Below, one piece after another: positions 35,835-47,649 of a DNA stretch of 64,000 nt (within the stretch, counting starts at the first letter, position 1; every line of letters begins with the position of its first letter). The notes beneath the pieces were generated by a model that did not search any database, was not told the origin of the DNA, and worked only from the letters and a program-made list of their open reading frames with translations. The stretch covers positions 75,396,972 to 75,460,971 of the forward strand of contig JAPWDM010000001.1 of NCBI GenBank assembly GCA_035578155.1, written 5' to 3'. The translations under genes were made by a program, and so were the position numbers. This DNA is from Brachynemurus nebulosus. Its lineage: Eukaryota > Arthropoda > Insecta > Neuroptera > Myrmeleontidae.

Positions 35835-36305
35835 GGCCATCGCCTTTTGGATGCGGAAACGTGCGATATTTAATTCGAACGAATACGCATGAAAACGGAC
35901 GAAAAATTCAAACAGCTGTGAAGCTATACAGCCTCGTCCACTGAAAGCGTATCGTTCGTCCGTTTCTGTGCGTTGCGACGTGCGAACAGATCCAATTTTG
36001 TTTGGATTTTGTCGCACGAAGAAGTCCGTTCCATGAGATTTTTATTTTTATTGAAATGAAACTGAAGGTAAATTACAATTATAACTGTGTACCTTTACAT
36101 ATTACGTGCCATAAATTGTTTTTTACGTATTTTTATAGCATTTACAGCTTCAGAAAAAAAAAATTAAAAAGGAAAATACTGACGAATATTGAGCTAGTGG
36201 ACGGACAGTAGACATATCATTTCGGACGAACGACAAACGTGCGTAATCGTTTGAATCAAATATCGCACATGATCGCACATTTCCGCATCCAAAGGACGAC
36301 CGGCC
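35835..36305. mobile_element. Harbinger-type MITE, TSD TAA
   Basis: Ends GGCCATCGCCTTTTGGATGC and (inverse) GGCCGGTCGTCCTTTGGATG, with TAA at 35832-35834 and 36306-36308. Both arms contain CGTGCGATATTT/AAATATCGCACA. Confidence 0.85.
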
Positions 36306-36339
36306 TAACAGCCAGGAAGAATCACAAATCATATAGATT

Positions 36340-36700
36340 AAGTGTAAAAACAAAAATGGGTAGTTCGTACTTTGATCGTTTGAGGCCTTGTCAGAACTTA
36401 TATATGTGATTAATAGTTCAAATTTCAAAACCAGTGAATGAGTACACATGAATTGTTAGTGACTGTTGCGTAAATGTTGTCACAGTATCTACGTGCTCCG
36501 TACATAGTATGTATGTATGCATGTATGTATGTATTGAAGCATAAGCGATGACGCTCACATATACACATATCACACATATTAAAGCTCAAGCTCTGTGTAT
36601 ATACATAATAATATGTTAGTGGGGATTTTACGCCATTTTTTGGCTATGCTTGTATAGCTAGTACAGAGATAGGAAATTATTCTGTGAAAAGTGTTCTGTG
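36340..36700. repeat. dispersed repeat, copy 2 (see 10590-10930)
   Basis: Lies immediately right of the Harbinger-type element. It shares the CTCTGTGTATRTACAT and TTAGTGGGGATTT blocks with copy 1. It includes GTATGTATGCATGTATGTAT. Confidence 0.55.
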
Positions 36701-36777
36701 TTCTGTGAAAAGAATTATGACGAAATGACCAACTAATAAATTGTTTTGCATATCTATATATAATACTCCTATATTAA

Positions 36778-37226
36778 GGCCCGATTTACATTAACGCTCC
36801 GCTCTCACTCCGATATCACTCCGCTCCCGATTCGATAGAATATTCTTACACAATTAACAATGAGTGTATTTACATCATCGCTCTGACATCGGTCCGATAT
36901 CAGTCACGGTTCGCTCTCACTCCAATATCAATACCACACAGGTAATATTTTATCGGAGTGATATCAGATTTGTTATGGCTTGTACCTATAGTGTAAACAC
37001 TTTTTTGATTCCACTCCACTCCGCTTGCATTCAGTTGTTATGGAAAGATATTTGTATCGAACTGAGACCAAACTGGTAGCGTACGCAGAGCGGCATTATA
37101 ATGTGAATAGAGAACGAATAGGTACCAGCATGATATCAACACTGTAATGTGAACACAACAAGATTATATCGAATTGAGAGCGGAGTGATATCGTATCGAG
37201 AGCAGAGCGTTAATGTAAATCGGGCC
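36778..37226. mobile_element. Harbinger-like MITE, GGCCCGATTTACATTAACGC ends
   Basis: Left GGCCCGATTTACATTAACGC and the identical inverse right end. Subterminal CTCCGCTCTC / GATATCACTCC units repeat in both arms. The flanks TTAA and TTGG do not form an exact duplication. Confidence 0.75.
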
Positions 37227-37421
37227 TTGGTGTCACACAGTGATCGTGTTCCATTAACAAAACACAAACAACACTGTGTAACACAGGGCATAGGTAAAAA
37301 GTAATGCCAACAAAATTTTCGTAATTTTTGTACTTTCTTTTTTCACAGAAAAACTATTTTTTTTAAAAATTGTATTGCAAAACTGACCTTTTTTCTGCTT
37401 TTAAATAAATTATACGTATAA

Positions 37422-37778
37422 TAACCCGTTTACATTATTCCCGTAGCATTCCAGTCCAGTGATCGAAACCAGCGAGAGAATGTGACTGGAATAATGTAGA
37501 CCGGCACTGGAATGCACTGAAATGTAACTATTCCAGTAAGCAATTCAGTCTACTTTTTGACTGAATTGACAGTCTACTTTTCATTCAGTTAGTCCGTTCC
37601 AGCGCCACTGGAATAGTGTAGACGGTCAATTCAGTGTTGAATTAAACGTTGAACAGTGAATAAGCATTGCTGTTTTTTGAAATGGTTGAATGACTGAAAT
37701 AATGTAAACGATATCCAGTTCAGCACTGGACTGGATTAGCTCACTGGGTTACTGGACTGGAATAATGTGAACAGGCTA
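37422..37778. mobile_element. MITE with TAA duplication, CCAGTCCAGT family, copy 1
   Basis: Ends TAACCCGTTTACATTATTCC and (inverse) TAGCCTGTTCACATTATTCC, with TAA at 37419-37421 and 37779-37781. The interior is rich in CCAGT/ACTGG units. Second copy at 39832-40349. Confidence 0.85.
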
Positions 37779-38911
37779 TAATTGGGAATCAAAGAAAATA
37801 TACCAAGCAGATTTTTTTTTTAAATCTAGTAACTTTGTCTATGTTACCCTCTGCAGAAACACACTAAAAGTTGATGTTCCATTAGTGAAAGAAGTAGACA
37901 CCGTAGACACAGTGTGACATAGTGCCATGCACTGTGTAATATTGTTTCTAATGGAATACGGTCAATGTCATCTGTGTTTTCTAAATGGAACACACTCAAT
38001 GACATGTGCTCATTACGCCAGTGATCCTAGTGCAGTGGCTCTCAATATTTTTTCTTTTACGTATTCCTTGAGATTTTTCATTTATGAATATCCGTATTTG
38101 CCAAAATAGTTCTTCTAAGTTTTTGTTACCAGTGTTTTTGTTTATTGTAAAGTTCATAATTCCATAATCCTTCATAAAGTTATAGTAGCGGAGGAATCTT
38201 AAATAACAAAAACCAATAATTTTAAATACCCAGAATATAAGAAATCATTTCGGTGTAAATAATCTTTATTTTATTTTAAATCAAATGTCCTAAAATAAAA
38301 AGAAAAAAATTGCTTTTATTACTATTAGAATTTTTTTTATTTTGCTTCCTTATATTACAATTGTTTTATGTATTTTTGGACTGTCAAGTACAATACTATT
38401 TCGATTGAGAGAAACAAAAATGCGTATGTATTGGTTACACGGATATAAAAAAAATCATTAAAAGCGTCCATAAACTACGTAGTTCCATTTTGACATTTTT
38501 TGAACCCCTCCCGCCCCCCATGTAGATCACAAATGGGTTTTGACTTGACCGCCCCTTCACTTATAGTGGAACGTAGCTTTTTCTTTTATTAAGTCCAAAA
38601 GACATTCAGTTAGAATAATATCCTTTTTATTATAAAATATATAAATCATCTTTTTACAGTTTAGCAAAATTTTTCCTCATAAAACATGTCTCCTTACTCA
38701 TAATAATAGTTTTTCCCCTTAAGGACCCATAAAAATAATAATATAAAATATTCGCGAAACCGGTCTAGCGAATATTTTATATTTTTATTTTTGTGGATTC
38801 TTAAGGGGGAAAACTTTATTATAATGTATAATTCAGCCCACAGTACGGCTCAATATAGTAATTTGATGTCTTCTTACTGTAAAAATTTTAATGTGAAAAC
38901 TGTGCGACTAA

Positions 38912-39767
38912 GGCCGTCTGCACACGAAGCGTCTCGTCATAGACGCGTACTAGATTCGTCATACGCTTGGTGTACGCTTGCTTGCCGCTCACGTTGTTTT
39001 AAATGAACAACCGCACACGAAGACGCAGCTGCGCGTATTCGTCACAGCATACAAGCTGCAGTACGCTTAGCGTACAGCAGTGTTTGCGTCTTAGCGTACG
39101 ACACTAGATAAAATGTATGTTATATATTGCAGTTGTATATGAATTAGTATTTTTTTTGTATGTATTAGTACTTATTTATTTTTATATTATACTATGCAGT
39201 GTTGGCAACTCAAGGGATTTATTCCAATTTGCGGGTTTTTTTGAAAAAGTTCTTACTCGCACCTCTGGTGGTGAAACTGGAAGCTGTATCAAATATTCTG
39301 TATAAAAACTTGAAAACATCTTCTTACTTAAATTTATTTTCCTGTCATAAACCATTAATAATAATTATTTATAATATATATTTTATTTTGAAAAATTCTT
39401 TTTAATTGTAGGATTTTTGTATAAAAAATGGAATTTTCAACTCTGTAGGATTTTGAATAAAATACGGTTGGCAACACTGAGTATGAATTTATAACAGAAC
39501 TTTTGTATAAATTTTATAACGGAATATTATTGGAATCGTATAAAGTAAGCTTTCTCCATCACTAAACATTATTACAACTATTTTAACTAAATTAATTATT
39601 TTGTGTATAATAGTGAGGTTATAATGAGGCTACAAGATGACGTTTGGAGTACGGTTGTAGTACGCTTGAAAATCGCTTCGTGTGCAAATCTTCAAGCGTA
39701 CAGGAATCGTCGCTGCATGACGAATCTAGTACGCGTCTATGACGATACGCTTCGTGTACAGAAGGCC
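38912..39767. mobile_element. Harbinger-like MITE nested in 38462-40503
   Basis: Ends GGCCGTCTGCACACGAAGCG and (inverse) GGCCTTCTGTACACGAAGCG. Arms contain CGTCATAGACGCGTACTAGA and its inverse. It carries its own inner insertion 39197-39479. Confidence 0.8.
39197..39479. mobile_element. CAGTGTTGGCAAC-ended element nested at third level
   Basis: CAGTGTTGGCAAC at the left and the inverse CAGTGTTGCCAAC at the right. The flanks (ACTATG and AGTATG) are similar but not an exact 8-bp duplication. Confidence 0.6.
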
Positions 39768-39831
39768 TCTGGTAACATAATTCATTAGAGATAGTTCCGT
39801 AAAATTTTAAAATATCATAAGCACATCATAA

Positions 39832-40349
39832 TACCCTGTTCGCATTATTCCAGTCCAGTAATCCAGTGCTGGACTGGATTATATCGTTTACATTATTACA
39901 GTCATTCAATGGTCCATTCCAATCATTCAATTACATTTCAAAAAACAATAATGGGTGTTTTCCAATTACGGCACAAAAGCGCATTATGCGGCATAATGCT
40001 CAGCACTGAGTGTTCCAATTACCGCAACGCCTCGCACAATTGGGCATTTGATAACTTTTTTGCTCTTTACTTTTTTGCTCTATACCAACAAGTAAACATG
40101 AAATCTTAAGTTTTTTTTCTTTTAAGTTGGCCATCATTGACGTATTTTTATCATATACAATTGTTAATTAATGTTTGATAACACTGAAATTAATTATCAA
40201 AATACATTTTATGTCATTTGACAACCAATCTGTTCCAATTAATGCTCGCAAATGCGGCATTGTGCGGCATTAATGCGCACTGTGCTCTGGTAGTTGGAAA
40301 ACACCTAATGCTTATTCACTGTTGCTACTAGAATAATGTGAACAGGCTA
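39832..40349. mobile_element. MITE with TAA duplication, CCAGTCCAGT family, copy 2, interrupted
   Basis: Ends TACCCTGTTCGCATTATTCC and (inverse) TAGCCTGTTCACATTATTCT, with TAA at 39829-39831 and 40350-40352. It is split by 39953-40305. Confidence 0.85.
39953..40305. mobile_element. MITE nested at third level, TAAT flanks
   Basis: Ends GGGTGTTTTCCAATTAC and (inverse) GGTGTTTTCCAACTAC, with TAAT at 39949-39952 and 40306-40309. Interior carries TGCGGCATAATGC-like units. Confidence 0.8.
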
Positions 40350-40955
40350 TAAATAATTCATGATTACATGATTGAATTCAAATGAAATTACGTAGTTCGG
40401 CTCTAACTCCCCCCAAACCCCCACGTAATCCAGCGTAGCTTTTTACGTAACCCCTTCCTCCCCCCAAGGCCCAAACTAGACTACGTAATTTATGGACGCT
40501 GCCTTAAGAATTTTTTAAGTAAACAAATCATTATATATGTATACAGGTGCAATTTTAATAACCTTTATACCTTTTGGTGAATTTCGATGAAATTTTACGA
40601 TGATTTAGAACGAAATTTGTTAGAAAAAGCATAGCTATTAAAAATACATACAAGACTAATACATACGTATTTTTCTTTCTCTCAATCGAAGCAATAGTGT
40701 ATGGTCCAGTAAAACATAGTGTGCAATCGGTATTTTTTCTTCTTTTTTGCTCTAATTAGTTTCAGTATAAAACTAAATATCCTAAATACTTATAATCACG
40801 TGGTGCCCAATTGAGCTCTAAAATTGTAATTTACTTTTAATCATGTCTTAAATAAAAGCGTCAGTGCTGAAACTTTTCAGAATATGTATGTAATTTCTAT
40901 TCTTTTTTTAATTTTCCTTTTTAAACCATAATTATCCGCTATTAACCATATCCAC

Positions 40956-41722
40956 TAGGCTTGTGTAGTTCGTGAACGAACTAGTTCAAAAGAGCGTTCT
41001 TACAAGTGATCTGAACGAACTAGTTCATCATCAATTCCACTCTTCGTTCGTTAGTTCAATTTTTGGATCACTAGAGACACTGACTCGTAGGTATTATATC
41101 TATGGTAAGTATCGTAGGTATAGCTATCAATGCTTATCACTTATCATATAATTATGTTTTATGAGGATCTAGTGAACTAAATTACTTTGGTAGTTCAGTA
41201 GTTCAGTTAGTTACTTTGTTCGTTCAGTTCAGTAAGTTCATTAGTTCGTGAAGTAATTGTAAAAAGTACTATTAAATCAAGGTAGTGTTTACCGTTGCAG
41301 AGCGCACAAAAATAAAGACATACAAATGAACATTTTAAATAATTTTGTAAAAATTGTCACATATTGTTTTTTGGCTTTTTTTTTAAAAAAAACACCTATT
41401 ATAAAAAAATAAAGACACACAAATGAGCATTGTAAAATCAGGTAAATTTGTTATTATTAGACATTTCCTCATATCGAAATTCTTCGCTCCCGATATGGGA
41501 AAATTGTCAAAAATAAAAGATTACTAGTTTAAAAAAATCTTAAATCTTTAAGATAAAAACGTCAGAAAAAGGAACTAACTAAAGAACTAAATTAATGCAG
41601 TTCATATTCATCACTGTTGATTCAGAACTGTGAACTAACGAACTAAAAGAACGAACTAGTTCATTAAAGAACTATGAACTAAACTGAGCGCTCTTATAAG
41701 TGAACTAAAATGCGCAAGCCTA
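40956..41722. mobile_element. hAT-type MITE, TSD ATATCCAC
   Basis: Ends TAGGCTTGTG and (inverse) TAGGCTTGCG, with perfect ATATCCAC at 40948-40955 and 41723-41730. Both arms are full of GAACGAACTAGTTCA-type palindromes. Confidence 0.9.
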
Positions 41723-41821
41723 ATATCCACCCGCTATTAACAATAATGTTTTCACCTACTCCTAGGCCCTAACTAGTCGGTCGCCTACTTCCAGGGGTTA
41801 CACCAGGTTACACCACAGAAT

Positions 41822-42082
41822 CAGTGTTGCCAACCTTTTTTTACAGAGACACTAAATTAGATTTTGAAACCGTTAAAAAACCACTAAAAACCATCAGCTC
41901 TTCATCGACAAGCAAAAAAAAAAATGCTTTTCACTTTTCGACAAGAAATTTTTTTTTATTAGTCGAATTTTCTCCGAAAAATTAGACTTATACAGTCTAT
42001 ACGATAAGAGCTGCCAGAGGCGAGAGTAGGGGCGCTATCCGTTTTCGGACCCGTAGAACACGAATATGTAGAAAAAAAAATG

Positions 42083-42141
<59 letters not shown>

Positions 42142-43898
42142 CCCGCCACCTTTTAATTTGTGTAGGGCCCCCCTATGGAAGTTAAGAGATGAAATTTGGT
42201 AAATGGGGCTCATTTTCGAGGCACCTCATACTATCAAAGTGGGGTCAAATTTTGGGCAAATTTTTTTTTTGACCCGACCTTTAAGGGGGTGGTGGGGGGC
42301 GGAAAAGCAATAAAACTTTTTCAAACCGGTTTTAAATAATGTTTCGGTCAATTATCTACAACATATCTAAAATTCAGCTTCCTAGGATGATATGGTGGGA
42401 GTAGAGGGGGGAAAAACGATTTTCGCTGGATCTAACAGGCCTCCAGCCCCCCAGAATTAACGTAGAGGGTTGAAATTTGGTGTGTTGATAAAGTTCGTAC
42501 CTAGGTTGTGCTTTTTGGAGGTTTTAATATTTTACCCCCACCCCCCTCATTTTTAAGCTACAATTTCATGCATTTTCGACGTTTTCGAAGTTTGTACCAC
42601 TCGCACAGGTCACCCGAATAAACCTAGAGAGCTGAAATTTTGTATTCGGATTGAGTTAGTATCAAGGGGGTGCCTTTTGGGGGTCTCGACTTTTAACCCC
42701 TACCCCCACCATTTTTATACCCAAAAGAACATGATTTTTCTTGTTTTTTAACAGTTTCGTTCGGGTCAAAATCTCCCCAAATAAACCTAGAGGGCTGAAA
42801 TTTTGCGTACAGGTTAAGCTAATAGCCAGACACTGTTTTTTGGAGGTTTCAACTTTTAACCCTTACCCCCACGATTTTGACGCCAATATTTCCTTAATTT
42901 TTTTGCTTGTTTTCTAACACGTCTAGAGACTCCATAAGGAAACCTAGAGGGCTGAAATTTTGTACGTGTATTCAGTTAGTATTCAGCTAGTACCCTGTAG
43001 GGAGTCCGCATCACTTTTCCCCCCACTTCTCCCATTTTTACATCGGAATTGAATGCTATTGTTAAATGTGTTTTAAAAGCATTATGTTTATTCTAAATAC
43101 AAGTAGGCGAATAGTAATTTTAAAAAATTTAAAAAAAAGTGAACTTACTTTTATGACAAATGAAATACATACATATTAAGTAATTTAAAAATGTTATTAA
43201 AGTCACTGTTTATTTATAAATTAGGAATTTTGGATTTTTAGTATTTATAAAATAGAAATTTTGGATTTTTTTGGAAAGAAAAAATATCTTTATAAAGGCC
43301 TTCCAGTTTACTATTGAAGGTCCTTTTTTAATATTTAAAACTAAAACATAAAGGCAATTAGCGGATAAACATGGGCAGGAATGTCCTCGTACGAATTGTG
43401 TTGGCTTTTTTTCTGCTACCTGTTTTCGGCACAAAATTGAAATTTACTGAGATACAGCCCTTAAATACTTAAAACCTTTTTTTAAAGCCTCGATCAGCCG
43501 AACACTCATCACCAATTTTGAAACCAACAAAATGACAATTCGGTTGTAGACTTTCAATCACATTTCGCTTGTAGACATTCAATACCGAAGATGAAGGGGA
43601 AAATTCGACTACCGTGATGGGGCCCCGCTGCTCACGGCGTTTTTTATATGTGTTTTAATCACATAGAATAAAAACTTTTATAATTTAATTTAATTTTTAT
43701 TTTTATGATTTAATCATAATAAAATAGATAAATAGAGCAATATTATATAAATTAATAACAGAATAACCAGCAGTTTTAGTGATAAAACCACTGAGACGGT
43801 AACACTAAAAACAACAAATCGCTAGAAAAAACTTTCCCCACTGTGGGAAGTTCAAAACCACTAGTTTTATTGGTAAAACTACAAAGCTGGCAACACTG
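41822..43898. mobile_element. hAT-type non-autonomous element, TSD CACAGAAT
   Basis: 2077 bp with ends CAGTGTTGCCAACC and (inverse) CAGTGTTGCCAGC, and perfect 8-bp duplications CACAGAAT at 41814-41821 and 43899-43906. The interior holds a (TA)n tract (about 42088-42138), a G/C-skewed tandem repeat region (42180-43020) and no transposase frame. Confidence 0.9.
42455..43015. repeat. about 160-bp tandem repeats with CCTAGAGGGCTGAAATTTTG core
   Basis: The core appears near 42462 (variant), 42624, 42787 and 42944, at steps of about 160 bp. Each unit also has a C-rich tract (TTAACCCCTACCCCCAC). The strand is strongly purine/pyrimidine skewed against the AT-rich surroundings. Confidence 0.75.
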
Positions 43899-44103
43899 CA
43901 CAGAATAGGCTACACCAAGGTTTATATATGTTTATGACTTATGAGATACAACAGATCCCTATGCTTTACATATATTCATTTTTGGACTGCAATCAGCTGT
44001 TTTATAGCGTCAACTGATCATCACTTGATCATCAACCATATTTGTATATGAACTATCATTTTTAAATTTTAAAGTATTATTTTTGAATAATTATTTACCA
44101 TAA

Positions 44104-44666
44104 GGCTTGATTCACATTATCGTGCCAATCACAGTCCACTCCCAGTCCAGTCTCGTTCCGGTAAAATCCTATTACATTCACACTTACGTTCCATGAACGG
44201 TACGGCTTGTTCTCGATCCAATGTCATTTTACCATGTTCATAAATATTGTCATTCACTATAGATTATATACTTATTTATTAATTTCTAATTAATAAATAA
44301 TTACCTTTTTAAAAATTCCAATACTTTTCAGTTGTCATATTGCAAAATTATAATGAATAAAAATTCAGGATTTAAATTAGATATAACTGTCAAATAATAT
44401 AAGTGACACTGACTAACTGAAGCCAGTGAAATCATAGAGAAATATAACGTACTTGTCCATAGAGAAATTGCGTTATTATTTCTCTATGAACAAGTCCGTT
44501 CTCAGTCAAATATTCTTTGGAATGGATCGGTGTTGGACCGTGACTGGACTGGAACTGGACTGGTATTGACAGTGTGAATACACTTATTTCTCATTTAAGA
44601 ATATTTTACCGGAACGAGACTGGACTGGGAATGGACTGTGATTGGCACGATAATATGAATCAAGCC
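44104..44666. mobile_element. Harbinger-type MITE, TSD TAA
   Basis: Ends GGCTTGATTCACATTATCGT and (inverse) GGCTTGATTCATATTATCGT, continuing through CCAATCACAGTCC. TAA lies at 44101-44103 and 44667-44669. Confidence 0.88.
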
Positions 44667-44859
44667 TAATACATATACTATAATAATACATATAATATTC
44701 AGTTTAATATAATTATTTTTATTAATTTTTCACATTTTGTTAGTTATTTTGTGCCAAAGGTAAGCTATTAGTATATTTTAACTAATTTTATTAATAGCTG
44801 CTTTGAAATTCATTGACTCAGGGCCGGCATCTAAAATTTTTCAAGGCATTTTTATAGTC

Positions 44860-44964
44860 ATGCCTGGTATACGGTGTTCTATGCCAAATTGCAGAAATTC
44901 ACGGTATAAGACATTAAATAAATACGTTAGCTATTTTCGATTTCCAAAAAAGGATGTAGAATAA
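44860..44964 (+). pseudogene. THAP-domain N-terminal fragment
   Basis: 34 codons from ATG: MPGIRCSMPNC-N-x(10)-YVSYFRFPKKDVE, then a stop. The initiating Met-Pro, C-x4-C spacing and the FRFPK block match the start of THAP zinc fingers found in P-element and THAP9 transposases and some host proteins. The rest of the domain (C-x2-H, AVPTIF-like) is not seen downstream. It is probably a transposase relic; it might derive from the same superfamily as 12621-13669. Confidence 0.65.
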
Positions 44965-46012
44965 CGTTGTTGAATTAAAAACATTGAAAACACCCAAATT
45001 AACCCGTAATTAACAAAGTATGACAGAGTTTTTCATTAATGTTTCATAATCCCCGAATTCTATGACATACAGAGAATGAATATACACACATGTGTAACAT
45101 TATCGAATATATTTGTATCTATTTTTCTGACAAACCGTAATAAATATATTTCAAATACTTATTTTATCTATATTTAATTGAAAAAAAGTTATATTAATAA
45201 TTTTTTATTCTCTTTTCTGAAAACTTGTCTTGGGTATTTTATATTATCATTAATTTAAATATTTTTGTTCACTTCCAACATTAATGACATAATAAAAACA
45301 AAACTATTCCGGACCTGGCTATGCTGCAGTCCACAATCAAAATAATATCCTTTTCGTTTGATTGGCGAACCTCATACATATACCAATCTTGACACTACAC
45401 GTACCCATAGATAAAGTACACCAGAATTTTATTTTTGAAAGATAGCCAACTTCAATACATTTTTTTGAGCCTCTATTACCTCTCTATGGCACTGAGAACG
45501 GGGGCAGCGGGTATAGATGTCATCGTTGTCGTAATCATTATGCGTATTACACTTGAGTAGAACAGAGATGTCACTATAATAACTAAATTATTTTTAGCCT
45601 TATCCGATAATGTAGATTACTACTAGTAAGATAATCCACTAAAATTTTCCTAATTGCATTTTATTTTGATCAGTTTTTCTAGTTTAAAACTCATACACTA
45701 ATTATAAACTCGTATATTTGTTTAAAAACTCAAGTAAATTTATTTTTATTCAAAATTATTCATTAATCAAATATTTCATAAATGAATTATCACTGATTCT
45801 AATTTCTGACAAGTGTGCTCAGTCTATTTTTCTGCAACAGATAAAATGTATTCTAATTTTCTAATTAATTTACTGTGATAATAAAATAAGTAATTATTTT
45901 TAAATAAAAATAAAGTAATAAATGTTAATTATACATACCTACAATAACAATTAAGTAGAATTATTAAATTTAATATTGAACTCAAAGAAATAGACGAATT
46001 ACTCATAAATAA
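44965..46012. other. intergenic, no recognised feature
   Basis: AT-rich; nothing coding. A CCATAGAT/CTATGG neighbourhood near 45400-45490 was not resolved. Confidence 0.4.
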
Positions 46013-46255
46013 TTCGAAAAATATGAAAATTTCCTGATAGAATTTTTTTGTAATTGTTACTATAGAAATGTTACAAATTATAAATTTCTAAAATAATAGA
46101 ATAACTTCATTGAACAGTAAATTCGACAGATATCAGCCACGTTCACAATTACGATTTATTTTAAATATGTTGTGCAGTGCCCTGCACTGCCCTCTGAACT
46201 CAGCGCCAAAATAACCACCTGCTAAGAAAAAATTCTATAATTTAAGTTAGTGCTC

Positions 46256-46259
<4 letters not shown>

Positions 46260-46335
<76 letters not shown>
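46260..46335. repeat. (TA)n microsatellite
   Basis: About 76 bases of alternating TA. Confidence 0.95.
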
Positions 46336-46340
<5 letters not shown>

Positions 46341-47125
46341 TGTAAAATTACCAGTAATTTTGAAAATTAAGTTACCACTGGTAATATTACGGTAATTTTC
46401 GGTAAAATTCGGTAATATTGGTATATTCGTATTTTAAATGAATTAGATCTACATTAATTTGATTTTTTAGTTTTTTATTTATTTATTTTTTTGTTAATAA
46501 AAGGGGAGGGGGTGTGTATCAATTAAGTAATTTTTTAAATTTTTGATCATTTTTGTAAAACTCATCAAAAATAAATTGTACAATTTTAAATAAAAAAAAT
46601 TGCCGCTACAGAGTAAAAACAGTACACTACAATGACATCACAATTTGAAGACAAACAGTAAATCAAAGTGGGTATTAATTATAATTCTGGTTGATTATTA
46701 TTATTATTATTGTGTATTCAAGCTAACAGAAATATTGAAAATAAAACATAATTTCAATTCATCGATAAAAATTATTAATACCGACATGTTTGTTTATAAA
46801 TTGCAACTTCATTTTCAAATAATGGCGCATTTTCAATAATTTGAATCGTCGTTTAATTTAAATTAAATAATAAGAATACCTAAATTAAATTAAATAAATG
46901 TAGAAATTATAAGAATCGTAACATAATAACATTTGCTAGGGAGTAAAACACGAAATGTTGTTTTTACCGCTTCTCTACTATCTTATTCACATTATGTCTG
47001 TAATTAATATTTCAGATAATAGATGTCATAAAGATCAAAATTACCTGTGGTAATTTTTGTCAGGTAAATTACCAAAATTACCGTCGGGTAAATTACGGTA
47101 ATTTAGTAATATTACTAGACTCACG

Positions 47126-47130
<5 letters not shown>
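46336..47130. mobile_element. hAT-like MITE inserted in (TA)n
   Basis: The left end TAGAGATGTAAAATTACC and the inverse right end TAGTGACGTGAGTCTAG are loosely inverted. Both arms consist of GGTAATTT/AAATTACC units. The TA target hides any duplication. Confidence 0.6.

Positions 47131-47220
<90 letters not shown>
47131..47220. repeat. (TA)n microsatellite
   Basis: About 90 bases of alternating TA. It ends directly at copy 3 of the 230-bp repeat. Confidence 0.95.
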
Positions 47221-47222
<2 letters not shown>

Positions 47223-47423
47223 TTCATTTCAGTTAAATTTAGCCATGCTTGCTCACTTTGAATTTAAATAATTTCCGTTTTCTTGGCTTTATCTCTTTTA
47301 TTATTACATTTATGTAAATTTTTTGCAGTTTATTTTTAGAAAAGAATAGAAGATTTATTTGTTTCGAATATAAGAATTATTTAATTTTTTAACAAAAACT
47401 CATGATCAATTTTATCTGAATTG

Positions 47424-47440
<17 letters not shown>
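47220..47440 (+). repeat. 230-bp interspersed repeat, copy 3
   Basis: From GGTTCATTTCAGTTAAATTT to TTATCTGAATTGAGGTATA, inserted within (TA)n on both sides, consistent with a TA target preference. Confidence 0.8.

Positions 47441-47515
<75 letters not shown>
47427..47515. repeat. (TA)n microsatellite
   Basis: About 88 bases of alternating TA. Confidence 0.95.
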
Positions 47516-47519
<4 letters not shown>

Positions 47520-47649
47520 TTATTCTCTATGCACGTACCATTGGTTGAGAGCCAACGTCCTAATGAATAAAGTTCTGTTTTATGGAGTGTATCTACCACT
47601 GATATGTATATATATATATATATGGATACGGGGTGTCCACCATGTTGAT

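Larger units (their letters stand above)
38462..40503. mobile_element. GCGTCCATAAACTA-ended MITE split by nested insertions, TSD TTAA
   Basis: Ends AAGCGTCCATAAACTACGTA and (inverse) GGCAGCGTCCATAAATTACG, with TTAA at 38458-38461 and 40504-40507. Only about 670 bp belong to the element itself (38462-38911, 39768-39831, 40350-40503); alignment by eye with 32066-32580 shows where the two inserts entered. Confidence 0.82.
46013..47545. mobile_element. second, heavily interrupted copy of the 9613-10561 family
   Basis: 46030-46212 follows the 10165-10365 sequence (TTTGTAATTGTTACT to CAGCGCCAAAATAACCACCT). The (TA)n tract and GTGTTATTCTCTA at 47516 match 10497. Between them lie a hAT-like element, more (TA)n and a 230-bp repeat. 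Confidence 0.6.

Noticed and set aside
36778..37226. Exact 3-bp target duplication for this Harbinger-like element
   Set aside because: The flanks TTAA and TTGG do not match, so only the inverted ends are claimed.
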